Assembly: GCA_947472965.1 (NCBI GenBank)
Contig: CANJEF010000110.1
Span: 1 to 5,368, forward strand
Source of the DNA: Sphingobacteriales bacterium
GTDB taxonomy: Bacteria > Bacteroidota > Bacteroidia > Chitinophagales > Chitinophagaceae
DNA length: 5,368 bases
Direction of reading: 5' to 3'
Shown: one piece after another, positions 1 to 5,298 of the stretch
Position numbering within the stretch: the stretch's first letter is position 1
Layout of the letters: the number at the start of each line of letters is the position of its first letter
Translations under genes and position numbers: made by a program
Notes under the pieces: model-generated
Seen by the model: the letters and a program-made list of their open reading frames with translations, nothing else
The model's database searches: none
Told to the model about the DNA's origin: nothing

Positions 1-189
1 ACTCTTAAATATACGCACTTTCATATATTGTTTGACTCCAAAATATGAATTTCAAAAACTATTATTTAAAAATAAAGTATTAATTATTTACATAAATCGA
101 TAATATAAAACAGCCACTTCGTTTTTATATTTTTTACATTCCTAAAGAGATTTTAATTTGATACCTTTGTACCAAATTGAACTGAGCAA
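1..189. other. AT-rich intergenic leader, no gene seen
   Basis: This stretch is strongly AT-rich and I see no plausible coding region in it on either strand. It contains the probable promoter and short leader of the glycosyltransferase gene. I found no convincing hairpin followed by a T-run and no repeat of the GTTTAG family. Any upstream gene lies outside the window. Confidence 0.6.
162..169 (+). promoter_or_regulatory. Bacteroidota-type -7 promoter element
   Basis: TACCTTTG matches the Bacteroidota sigma-A -7 consensus TAnnTTTG exactly. It lies 20 nt before the glycosyltransferase ATG, so the leader would be only about 10 to 15 nt. No clear TTTG-like -33 element is visible at the usual distance upstream, so the call rests on one element plus position. 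Confidence 0.45.
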
Positions 190-1077
190 ATGATTTCATT
201 GTCCATCATCATCGTTAGTTACCGTTGTTGGTCCAGGATCAATGAATGTTTAAATAGCATCGCTGAACAGTCAATGAGCAACATTGAAGTGATTGTGGTA
301 GACAATAATTCAGATGATGGTTTCGCGCAATCATTCATCGAAAAGCATCCGCAGGTACAATTTATTTTACAAGATTTTAATGGTGGGTTTTCACAGGCCT
401 GTAATAGAGGGGCGAGGGAGGCCAAAGGTGATTGGTTGTTGTTTTTAAATCCTGATACGATTTTGCAATCTAATACACTGCAACCGCTATTAGAAAAAGT
501 AAACCAAGTGGCTTCTTGGAAATTGATTGGAATAAAACAATTGAATGATCAAGGTAAAAATACACATCCTTATGGATTGTTTTTGAAATGGTGGAACGTT
601 TGGCCTTCCGTTAGAAGTTTGCAGCAATTATTTAATCCTTCAAAATCAAAGCAACGTTGGAGCAAGGATCTTGTTAGTTATCCAGATTGGATTTCCGGTT
701 CATTTGTTTTGATCCGAAAAATAGATTTTGAAGAATTGGGTGGATGGGATGAACGCTTTTGGATGTATTATGAAGACATGGATTTAAGTAAAAGGGCTAT
801 GGATAAAGGATGGCAACGTGTTATGTGCAATGAATTTGTATGTATTCATTCACATGGTGGATCTTCTAGGATTAACCCGGAGGTAAAAGCCATTACAAAA
901 ACTGAAGTCATTCTTTCAACCATCAAATACCTGAAAAAATACAATAGCACATTTTACTTTGGATTGGCAATGGATATGTTTGTCTTAAGCAAGACTATCG
1001 ATATCATCATCTCCTATCCGTTTTCAGCAACCAAAAGGGCCATGGCCAAAAAGTTGTTGAAAGCACGTTTAGATTGA
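190..1077 (+). CDS. Family 2 glycosyltransferase (rhamnosyltransferase-like)
   Basis: This 295-residue protein is a probable cytosolic or membrane-associated GT2 enzyme (GT-A fold) that transfers a sugar from a nucleotide-sugar donor onto a cell-surface glycan or lipid-linked acceptor. Motifs appear in family order: an N-terminal beta strand with IVSY (8-11), VDNNSDDG (37-44) for nucleotide binding, NGGFSQACNRG (64-74), LNPDT (86-90) at the position of the metal-binding DXD, WISGSFVLIRK (167-177), and the acceptor-side block GGWDERFWMYYEDMDLSKR (184-202) containing the ED pair expected to include the catalytic base. HSHGGSS (220-226) follows. No signal peptide or clear transmembrane helix is present. 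The length is usual for WbbL/RfbF-like enzymes. The ATG gives a start directly at the first core strand, and the gene ends in tandem TGA-TAA stops. It stands alone and converges on kbl, so its polysaccharide pathway, donor and acceptor cannot be deduced here. Confidence 0.92.
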   Translation: MISLSIIIVSYRCWSRINECLNSIAEQSMSNIEVIVVDNNSDDGFAQSFIEKHPQVQFILQDFNGGFSQACNRGAREAKGDWLLFLNPDTILQSNTLQPLLEKVNQVASWKLIGIKQLNDQGKNTHPYGLFLKWWNVWPSVRSLQQLFNPSKSKQRWSKDLVSYPDWISGSFVLIRKIDFEELGGWDERFWMYYEDMDLSKRAMDKGWQRVMCNEFVCIHSHGGSSRINPEVKAITKTEVILSTIKYLKKYNSTFYFGLAMDMFVLSKTIDIIISYPFSATKRAMAKKLLKARLD

Positions 1078-1099
1078 TAAGAGCAGATTATATGTCTTT

Positions 1100-1136
1100 C
1101 CTCAACACCTTAAACCACTTCAACGTCTTCAACCCG
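1100..1136. repeat. Degenerate 9-nt repeat, CTTCAACnn
   Basis: Four consecutive 9-nt units are visible on the + strand: CCTCAACAC (1100-1108), CTTAAACCA (1109-1117), CTTCAACGT (1118-1126) and CTTCAACCC (1127-1135). On the - strand, which is kbl's sense, the core reads GTTGAAG or GTTTAAG, a diverged version of the GTTTAG core found at 1172-1207 and elsewhere in the window. It lies between the convergent 3' ends of the glycosyltransferase and kbl and forms the distal half of a composite element around the hairpin at 1137-1162. Confidence 0.65.
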
Positions 1137-1162
1137 CCCGATTCGTGCTTCGCACTCTCGGG
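1137..1162. terminator. Palindromic hairpin, possible bidirectional terminator
   Basis: CCCGA (1137-1141) pairs with TCGGG (1158-1162), and GTGC (1145-1148) pairs with GCAC (1152-1155) across a TTC loop. A small internal loop (TTC against TC) separates the two stems. It sits between two convergent genes, which fits a shared transcript end, and it is flanked on both sides by nonamer repeats. Neither strand has the following T-run expected of a standard intrinsic terminator, so it may instead be a REP-like palindrome or an RNA 3' end stabiliser. The structure is seen in the sequence; the role is inferred. Confidence 0.4.
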
Positions 1163-1164
1163 AT

Positions 1165-1207
1165 CTTCGACCTCAACCCCCTAAACTTTCTAAACCCCTA
1201 AACTCCC
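1165..1207 (-). repeat. 9-nt GTTTAG-core array overlapping the kbl 3' end
   Basis: In + orientation the units are CTTCGAC (1165-1171), CTCAACCCC (1172-1180), CTAAACTTT (1181-1189), CTAAACCCC (1190-1198) and TAAACTCCC (1199-1207). In kbl sense these read GGGAGTTTA, GGGGTTTAG, AAAGTTTAG, GGGGTTGAG and so on. The array overlaps the coding region: the last five kbl codons and its TAG stop lie entirely in the first two units. The 9-nt period keeps codon phase, unlike the 7- and 8-nt arrays later in the window. Confidence 0.75.
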
Positions 1208-2389
1208 AATAACGCCCATCTCTTTCCCGATTTTTACAAAAGCAGCGATGGCTTTATCGAGGTGTTCTCTTTCATGAGCAGCACTGAGTTGTACGCGGAT
1301 CCTTGCTTTCCCTTTTGCAACCACCGGAAAGAAAAATCCGATTACATAAATTCCTTCTTCCAACAGGGCCGCTGCCATTTCTTGTGCAACTGTTGCTTCA
1401 TACAACATAATGGGAACGATGGGATGAACGCCGGGTTTGATATCAAACCCTGCTTTGGTCATTTCATTTCTAAAGTACATGGTGTTTTCCTCAAGCTTAT
1501 CCCTTAGTGATGTTGTTTCACTCAGTAAGTCAAGCACTGCAATAGATCCACCAACAATACTTGGTGCCAGCGTATTCGAGAACAAATATGGCCTGCTGCG
1601 TTGACGCAGTATTTCAATAGTTTCTTTTCTTCCGCTGGTAAATCCACCTGAAGCACCACCCAATGCTTTTCCAAGTGTACCGGTAATAATATCAATCTTT
1701 CCTACTACGCCACAATGCTCGTGGGTACCCCTGCCGGTTTTACCCAGAAAGCCTGAGGAATGACATTCGTCTATCATGATGGCAGCGTCATATTTTTCTG
1801 CCAAGGCCACAATCTTATCCAGCTGCGCAATGGTACCATCCATGCTGAATGAACCATCAGTTACAACAACCCGGTTTCTGAGGTGTGCAGACTCCTTCAG
1901 CTTTTCTTCCAAATCCTGCATATCATTGTGTTTATATCGATAACGTTGGGCCTTGCACAGCCTAACGCCATCAATGATCGACGCATGATTTAACTCATCT
2001 GATATGATGGCATCTTCCTCATTGAAAAGGGGTTCAAATAGCCCACCATTGGCATCGAATGCAGCTGCATAGAGAATAGTATCTTCCGTTCCCAGGAAGT
2101 TGGAAATTTTTGATTCTAGTTCCTTGTGAATGTCTTGTGTTCCACAAATAAAACGAACGGAACTGAGTCCGAAACCCCTTTGATCAATGTATTGTTTTGC
2201 CGCTTCAATGATTTTTGGATGCGAGGACAAACCAAGGTAATTGTTTGCGCAGAGGTTTATTACCTCTTTTCCGCCCACCGAAATAACAGGTCCTTGCGGA
2301 CTTTCAATAATTCGTTCCTTTTTAAATAATCCGGCCTCTTTAATTTCAGCAATCTCCTTTTGTAAGCGTATGATCATCGATTCATTCAT
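1190..2389 (-). CDS. kbl: Glycine C-acetyltransferase (2-amino-3-ketobutyrate CoA ligase)
   Basis: This is a cytosolic PLP-dependent enzyme of the alpha-oxoamine synthase family. It converts 2-amino-3-ketobutyrate plus CoA to glycine and acetyl-CoA, the second step of threonine catabolism after threonine dehydrogenase (not in this window). With the ATG at 2389 it has 399 residues, close to the roughly 398 of E. coli Kbl. Visible signatures include NNYLGL, the [16 protein letters not shown] block, [18 protein letters not shown] with its conserved His, [15 protein letters not shown] with the Asp that contacts the PLP ring nitrogen and a conserved His (about 207 and 210), and [12 protein letters not shown] with the Schiff-base Lys at about 241. 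[11 protein letters not shown] and [12 protein letters not shown] follow. The frame is open to a TTG at 2485, but those 32 extra residues do not resemble the family, so the ATG is preferred; a further ATG at 2377 is less likely. The C-terminus ends GVIGSLGV, and GSLGV is encoded by the intergenic repeat. The gene is divergent from the 2523 ORF. Confidence 0.95.
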   Translation of the reverse strand: MNESMIIRLQKEIAEIKEAGLFKKERIIESPQGPVISVGGKEVINLCANNYLGLSSHPKIIEAAKQYIDQRGFGLSSVRFICGTQDIHKELESKISNFLGTEDTILYAAAFDANGGLFEPLFNEEDAIISDELNHASIIDGVRLCKAQRYRYKHNDMQDLEEKLKESAHLRNRVVVTDGSFSMDGTIAQLDKIVALAEKYDAAIMIDECHSSGFLGKTGRGTHEHCGVVGKIDIITGTLGKALGGASGGFTSGRKETIEILRQRSRPYLFSNTLAPSIVGGSIAVLDLLSETTSLRDKLEENTMYFRNEMTKAGFDIKPGVHPIVPIMLYEATVAQEMAAALLEEGIYVIGFFFPVVAKGKARIRVQLSAAHEREHLDKAIAAFVKIGKEMGVIGSLGV

Positions 2390-2504
2390 CAGATTGGAAT
2401 TTGGGTTTAGTCTTTTTGTATTGGCTGTGAAATTAACCAATTGTGTCAAACCATGATATAGCTTGTTTTTATCTTTTCTTAACAATACAGTAACCTTTTC
2501 GCTC

Positions 2505-2512
2505 TAACTTCG
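2505..2512 (+). promoter_or_regulatory. Possible -7 element for the small membrane ORF
   Basis: TAACTTCG matches TAnnTTTG at all but one fixed position and ends 10 nt before the ATG at 2523. That would give a very short leader, as also seen for the glycosyltransferase. No clear -33 partner is visible, so this is a weak call made mainly on position in the divergent kbl/small-ORF gap. Confidence 0.3.
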
Positions 2513-2522
2513 TATAGTAAAT

Positions 2523-2732
2523 ATGAAAAAGCGGTCTAAATTATTGGTTTTATCCTTGTTGGTGTCATTTACACTGTTGACTTTATTCGTTGGCATTCGG
2601 AATTACACTGATCAAAAGGAATTCAAAACGGAATTCTTTCAAAAGGGTCGAATTGAACGTTCAAATAACCCCATTCGCACCGTTTTACCCTTGTGGAAAC
2701 TTGTTTCGAGGCATTTGCTGCCACAAGGCTAA
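2523..2732 (+). CDS. Small single-pass membrane or secreted protein, unknown function
   Basis: I do not recognise this 69-residue protein. It starts MKKRSK, a positively charged N-terminus, followed by a hydrophobic segment at residues 7-25 (LLVLSLLVSFTLLTLFVGI). That could be an uncleaved signal anchor or a signal peptide. The rest is short, basic and polar (QKEFKTEFFQKGRIERSNNP) and ends in a moderately hydrophobic WKLVSRHLLPQG. Support for it being a real gene comes from this topology, a possible promoter just upstream, lack of overlap with other genes, and three in-frame stops in succession (TAA-TGA-TAA, 2730-2738). It is divergent from kbl and lies 93 nt before the sigma-factor operon, from which it is separated by a repeat array. 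If anchored, the tail would be mostly periplasmic. A chance ORF or remnant cannot be excluded. Confidence 0.55.
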   Translation: MKKRSKLLVLSLLVSFTLLTLFVGIRNYTDQKEFKTEFFQKGRIERSNNPIRTVLPLWKLVSRHLLPQG

Positions 2733-2770
2733 TGATAAAACAATCTGATAGGCCTTATTTAAATCCCATT

Positions 2771-2817
2771 TTTAGTTTAGAGTTTAGAGTTTAGAGTTTA
2801 GTGTTTAAAGTTTAGTG
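2771..2817 (+). repeat. 7-nt tandem array, TTTAGAG
   Basis: After a partial TTTAG (2771-2775) come six heptads: TTTAGAG three times (2776-2796), TTTAGTG (2797-2803), TTTAAAG (2804-2810) and TTTAGTG (2811-2817). It lies downstream of the small ORF in sense orientation and ends 8 nt before the sigma-factor ATG, so it occupies nearly all of the space where the operon's promoter and leader would be expected. No TAnnTTTG element is present between 2733 and 2825; the closest is TAGTTTAG at 2773-2780, inside the array. Confidence 0.85.
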
Positions 2818-2825
2818 TTCATTGT

Positions 2826-3311
2826 ATGACGGATATAGAATATAATTCTTGTGTTGATAAATATGCAGACTCGGTTTTCAGGTTTATTGTCAAAAACCTG
2901 AAAAATGAAGATGATGCCCGTGATATTGTGCAATCTGCATTTGAAAAAATGTGGATGAAAAGGGAATCCATTATAAACGAAACCGCAAAATCATTTCTAT
3001 TTACGATTGCTTATCATCAAATGATTGATCACATCCGAAAGAGTAAACGTATTCAGCTGAGTGATTCATTCGATGAGAATCTACGGATTCAAAAACAGCC
3101 AAGTCATTCTTTAAAACGTGAACTTGATCTGGCACTTGAAAGCCTTACCCATCTTCAAAAATCACTTATTCTTTTAAAAGATTATGAAGGATACTCGTAT
3201 GATGAAATTGGAAAAATTACAGGCTTGAATGAAAGCCAGGTTAAGGTTTATTTGCATCGCGCCAGAATGCAGTTAAGAGCCTTCATTGGAAAACCCGAAA
3301 ACATCATTTAA
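2826..3311 (+). CDS. ECF RNA polymerase sigma factor (sigma-70 family)
   Basis: This 161-residue protein would direct RNA polymerase to a dedicated set of promoters. It has the two-domain ECF architecture without region 3. Sigma region 2 spans about residues 8-76, including DARDIVQSAFEKMW (30-43) for core binding and the FTIAYHQMIDHIRKSKR stretch (59-75) that would recognise the -10 region. A charged linker follows. Sigma region 4 spans about 102-153, with LTHLQKSLILLKDYEGYSYDEIGKITGLNESQVKVYLHRAR forming the -35-binding helix-turn-helix. Length and layout are normal for the family. The ATG is preferred because in-frame stops in the repeat array immediately upstream exclude a longer form. The next gene, an anti-sigma-like protein, begins 3 nt after the stop, so the two are almost certainly cotranscribed and the product is probably kept inactive by that neighbour. 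The target regulon cannot be read from this window. Confidence 0.93.
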   Translation: MTDIEYNSCVDKYADSVFRFIVKNLKNEDDARDIVQSAFEKMWMKRESIINETAKSFLFTIAYHQMIDHIRKSKRIQLSDSFDENLRIQKQPSHSLKRELDLALESLTHLQKSLILLKDYEGYSYDEIGKITGLNESQVKVYLHRARMQLRAFIGKPENII

Positions 3312-3314
3312 GGT

Positions 3315-4337
3315 ATGATTGATATAACGAATTATGAAACATGGTTTTTGCTTTATGCCGACAATGAGTTGTCGGCAGCGGAGAAGGAAGACGTTTTGTT
3401 TTTTGTGAAACAGCATCCTTCCCTTCAGCAGGAGTTGAATAGTTATATGGAAATGCGTTTCTCTCCAGCCGAAGAAAAGTATATTGATAAGTCATTGCTT
3501 TTTTCTGATAGCATGGAGAAGAAAATGCAGGTTGCTTTGAAAGAATCTGAATTGTTGTTCGATTACATGGATGGTGAACTTTCTCCGAAGAAAATGCTTG
3601 AGATGAATGATCGACTTAAACATGATTCTAATCTTCGTTCATCCTATGAGGAGCTGATCGGCATAAAGCTTCAATCGGACCAATCCGTAGTTTATCCAAA
3701 TAAAGACGAATTATATAGGCGTGAAAGGCCTATCATGATTGGTTGGCGGAAGCCACTCGTTGCTGCAGCTTCATTGATTATTGCTGCCGGTCTCTTCTGG
3801 ATTTTCATTGGAACAAATAGTATGTCTATTGATCCTAGTATGGTAGTCTCAACCGAAAAGGCACCCATTCAATCCAAGGGGAAAATAATGCCTGAACAAC
3901 AAAGGTTAGTTACTGAGCAGCCATTAAGCGAAAACAAAAAGAAAAAAAAGCAACCTATACCTTTCGCATTAAAAAGAATGCAGCAAGCATCAGATGTTGG
4001 AAATAATCCAATAGCTGAGTCTCCATCCACCGAAGTTGCTCATACCGAAAGTACAATTGCATTGGCCGAACCCCAAGTGGACATTAACAGAAAGCCATCC
4101 AATAATTTACAAGCATTCACATCGAGTTTAAATAATGAGGTATTGAGCAGCACCGATATAGTGAAGGATGCAGTAGTGGTTGAGTCGTTTGATGGGGCAC
4201 CTAAAAAGTCAGGAAGAAATCCTTTTAAACAGTTAACCAGAAAGATCAGTCGCGTCTTGGGCAAAGAACGTGCTGAATCAGATCAGATCAAATTCATTCA
4301 AGTTGCAAACATTCAGTTTGCAGTCTCAAAACAATAA
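3315..4337 (+). CDS. Transmembrane anti-sigma-factor-like protein with duplicated N-terminal domain
   Basis: This 340-residue protein is predicted to sit in the inner membrane. The cytosolic half (1-146) contains two copies of a roughly 43-residue helical unit at an exact 70-residue offset, without gaps: YADNELS (14-20) matches YMDGELS (84-90), and HPSL (34-37) matches DSNL (104-107). These resemble anti-sigma domains of Bacteroidota, but the whole protein has no cysteine, so the HxxxCxxC zinc site of ZAS proteins is absent. One membrane helix lies at about 147-166 (PLVAAASLIIAAGLFWIFIG). The remainder should be periplasmic: a low-complexity Lys/Gln/Pro/Ser-rich linker, then a basic C-terminal module (NPFKQLTRKISRVLGK, 302-317) and a hydrophobic tail (IKFIQVANIQFAV). 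It follows the sigma gene by 3 nt, which supports the role of regulating that sigma factor. An A8 tract (3942-3949) lies in the linker. The anti-sigma role is inferred from position and domain resemblance. Confidence 0.82.
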   Translation: MIDITNYETWFLLYADNELSAAEKEDVLFFVKQHPSLQQELNSYMEMRFSPAEEKYIDKSLLFSDSMEKKMQVALKESELLFDYMDGELSPKKMLEMNDRLKHDSNLRSSYEELIGIKLQSDQSVVYPNKDELYRRERPIMIGWRKPLVAAASLIIAAGLFWIFIGTNSMSIDPSMVVSTEKAPIQSKGKIMPEQQRLVTEQPLSENKKKKKQPIPFALKRMQQASDVGNNPIAESPSTEVAHTESTIALAEPQVDINRKPSNNLQAFTSSLNNEVLSSTDIVKDAVVVESFDGAPKKSGRNPFKQLTRKISRVLGKERAESDQIKFIQVANIQFAVSKQ

Positions 4338-4349
4338 TTCAATTTTTTT

Positions 4350-5213
4350 ATGAAACATTTTATTTTACCCGCATTGCTATTGTGTATTTCATTTCAATTG
4401 TATTCACAAGTGGATACCAGTTCCTATAAAAAGTCAAATTCTAGTCATGATACAATTCAGATTGGAAACATAACAATTATTACCAATACGGGGGGCGGAC
4501 ATACAAAAGCAGTATTATCAGTATCGAAGGATGGTAAGGGGGAAGCGCAAAATAAAAACAATAAAAAGAAAATTTCAACCAATTGGTTTGTTTGGGACCT
4601 TGGTTTTGCAGGGTATGATGACAGGACCAATTATGCCACTGCAGAAGCACAAAATTTTCTGAAGGACCCGGGCATCATCAATGCCTCCAAAGGTGATTAT
4701 GCCTTAAAGGGTTCCCGCATATCTAATTTCAATTTATGGTTTTTTATGCAGCGATTGAATATTGCATCAGGGGTGCTTAACCTTAAGTATGGTTTTGGAA
4801 TTGAAAGCAATAATTATTTCTATAAGAAAAGCATCACCTATGTAGATTATATAACGCCATACACACTCAGGGGATTGCCCAATCAATTTTCTAAGAACAA
4901 GTTGGTGGCGAACTACCTGACCGTTCCTATCATGTTGAATGTGAACACCACCCCATCCAAGCGTAAAACCGGCTTACAGTTGTCTGCCGGCGTTAGTGGG
5001 GGTTATTTGTATAGGAGCAAGCAAAAACAAAAAGGTGCTGAGGGCACCGTTAAAAACAAGACTGACTTCAACCTCGAGCGTTGGAAGCTTTCATACATTG
5101 CTGAACTTGGTCTCGGTCCTGTAAAACTCTATGGTTCACTTGCTGCTACACCGTTGCATCAGTATGGACTTGAACAGCGACCATATACAGTGGGAGTGAG
5201 GTTCTCTAATTAG
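4350..5213 (+). CDS. Outer-membrane beta-barrel protein
   Basis: This 287-residue protein has a signal peptide (MKHFILPALLLCISFQLYS, cleavage probably near residue 20) and should reach the outer membrane. After a polar, Lys/Asn-rich segment (about 55-77) come alternating amphipathic strands typical of small Bacteroidota barrels: WFVWDLGFAGYDD, FNLWFFMQRLNI, VLNLKYGFGIESNNYFY, KLVANYLTVPIMLNVNT, GLQLSAGVSGGYLYRSKQKQK, WKLSYIAELGLGPVKLYGSLAATPL and a terminal YTVGVRFSN. The NYLTVPIMLNV stretch is reminiscent of PorT-like OMP_b-brl proteins. I cannot assign a ligand or client. It starts 12 nt after the anti-sigma stop with an A/T-rich leader and no Shine-Dalgarno, as is usual in the phylum. As the last gene of the sigma operon it may be the envelope component whose state is monitored, or a target of the sigma factor. 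Its TAG stop directly abuts the downstream repeat array. Confidence 0.85.
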   Translation: MKHFILPALLLCISFQLYSQVDTSSYKKSNSSHDTIQIGNITIITNTGGGHTKAVLSVSKDGKGEAQNKNNKKKISTNWFVWDLGFAGYDDRTNYATAEAQNFLKDPGIINASKGDYALKGSRISNFNLWFFMQRLNIASGVLNLKYGFGIESNNYFYKKSITYVDYITPYTLRGLPNQFSKNKLVANYLTVPIMLNVNTTPSKRKTGLQLSAGVSGGYLYRSKQKQKGAEGTVKNKTDFNLERWKLSYIAELGLGPVKLYGSLAATPLHQYGLEQRPYTVGVRFSN

Positions 5214-5298
5214 TTTAAGGTTTAGATGTTTAGAGTTTAGATGTTTAGGGTTGAGAGTTTAGGGTTGAGATGTTTAGGGTTTAGCTGTTTAGAGTTTA
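5214..5298 (+). repeat. 7/8-nt tandem array, TTTAGAG / TTTAGATG / TTTAGGG
   Basis: Eleven units and one partial unit follow the barrel-gene stop directly: TTTAAGG, TTTAGATG, TTTAGAG, TTTAGATG, TTTAGGG, TTGAGAG, TTTAGGG, TTGAGATG, TTTAGGG, TTTAGCTG, TTTAGAG, TTTA. Unit lengths are 7, 8, 7, 8, 7, 7, 7, 8, 7, 8 and 7 nt. The core TTTAG/TTGAG is kept while the 2-3 nt spacer varies. It has the same orientation as the 2771 array, so the sigma operon is bracketed by direct repeats. Part of it pairs with the inverted copy at 5309-5338. Confidence 0.85.

Noticed and set aside
1172..1207. Possible G-quadruplex on the - strand of the kbl 3' array, and likewise on the + strand at 5244-5282.
   Set aside because: Each stretch offers only three runs of at least three G, with some loops longer than 10 nt, so a stable three-tetrad quadruplex is not supported.
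1262..1507. + strand open frames opposite kbl (for example 1262-1507, 2126-2329 and 2241-2456).
   Set aside because: They lie antisense to a strongly conserved enzyme, have low-quality composition and no start signals, and are shadows of kbl.
2390..2485. N-terminal extension of kbl from a TTG at 2485, adding 32 residues.
   Set aside because: The extra residues do not resemble Kbl N-termini, TTG is a poor start, and the ATG at 2389 gives the normal family length.
2619..2636. Two GAATTC palindromes 6 nt apart inside the small ORF, able to form a short hairpin.
   Set aside because: The stem is six AT-rich pairs within coding sequence with no T-run or regulatory context; probably chance.
2771..2817. 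CRISPR-like array.
   Set aside because: The units are 7 nt with no unique spacers and no cas genes are present; this is a short tandem repeat.
3304..3495. - strand open frames opposite the anti-sigma gene (3304-3495 and 4040-4264).
   Set aside because: They are antisense to a well-supported operon gene, with no recognisable domain or promoter.
5244..5279. Three TTTAGGG units identical to the plant telomere heptamer.
   Set aside because: They are mixed with TTTAGAG, TTTAGATG and TTGAGAG in a window of clearly bacterial genes, so the match is a coincidence of the variable spacer.
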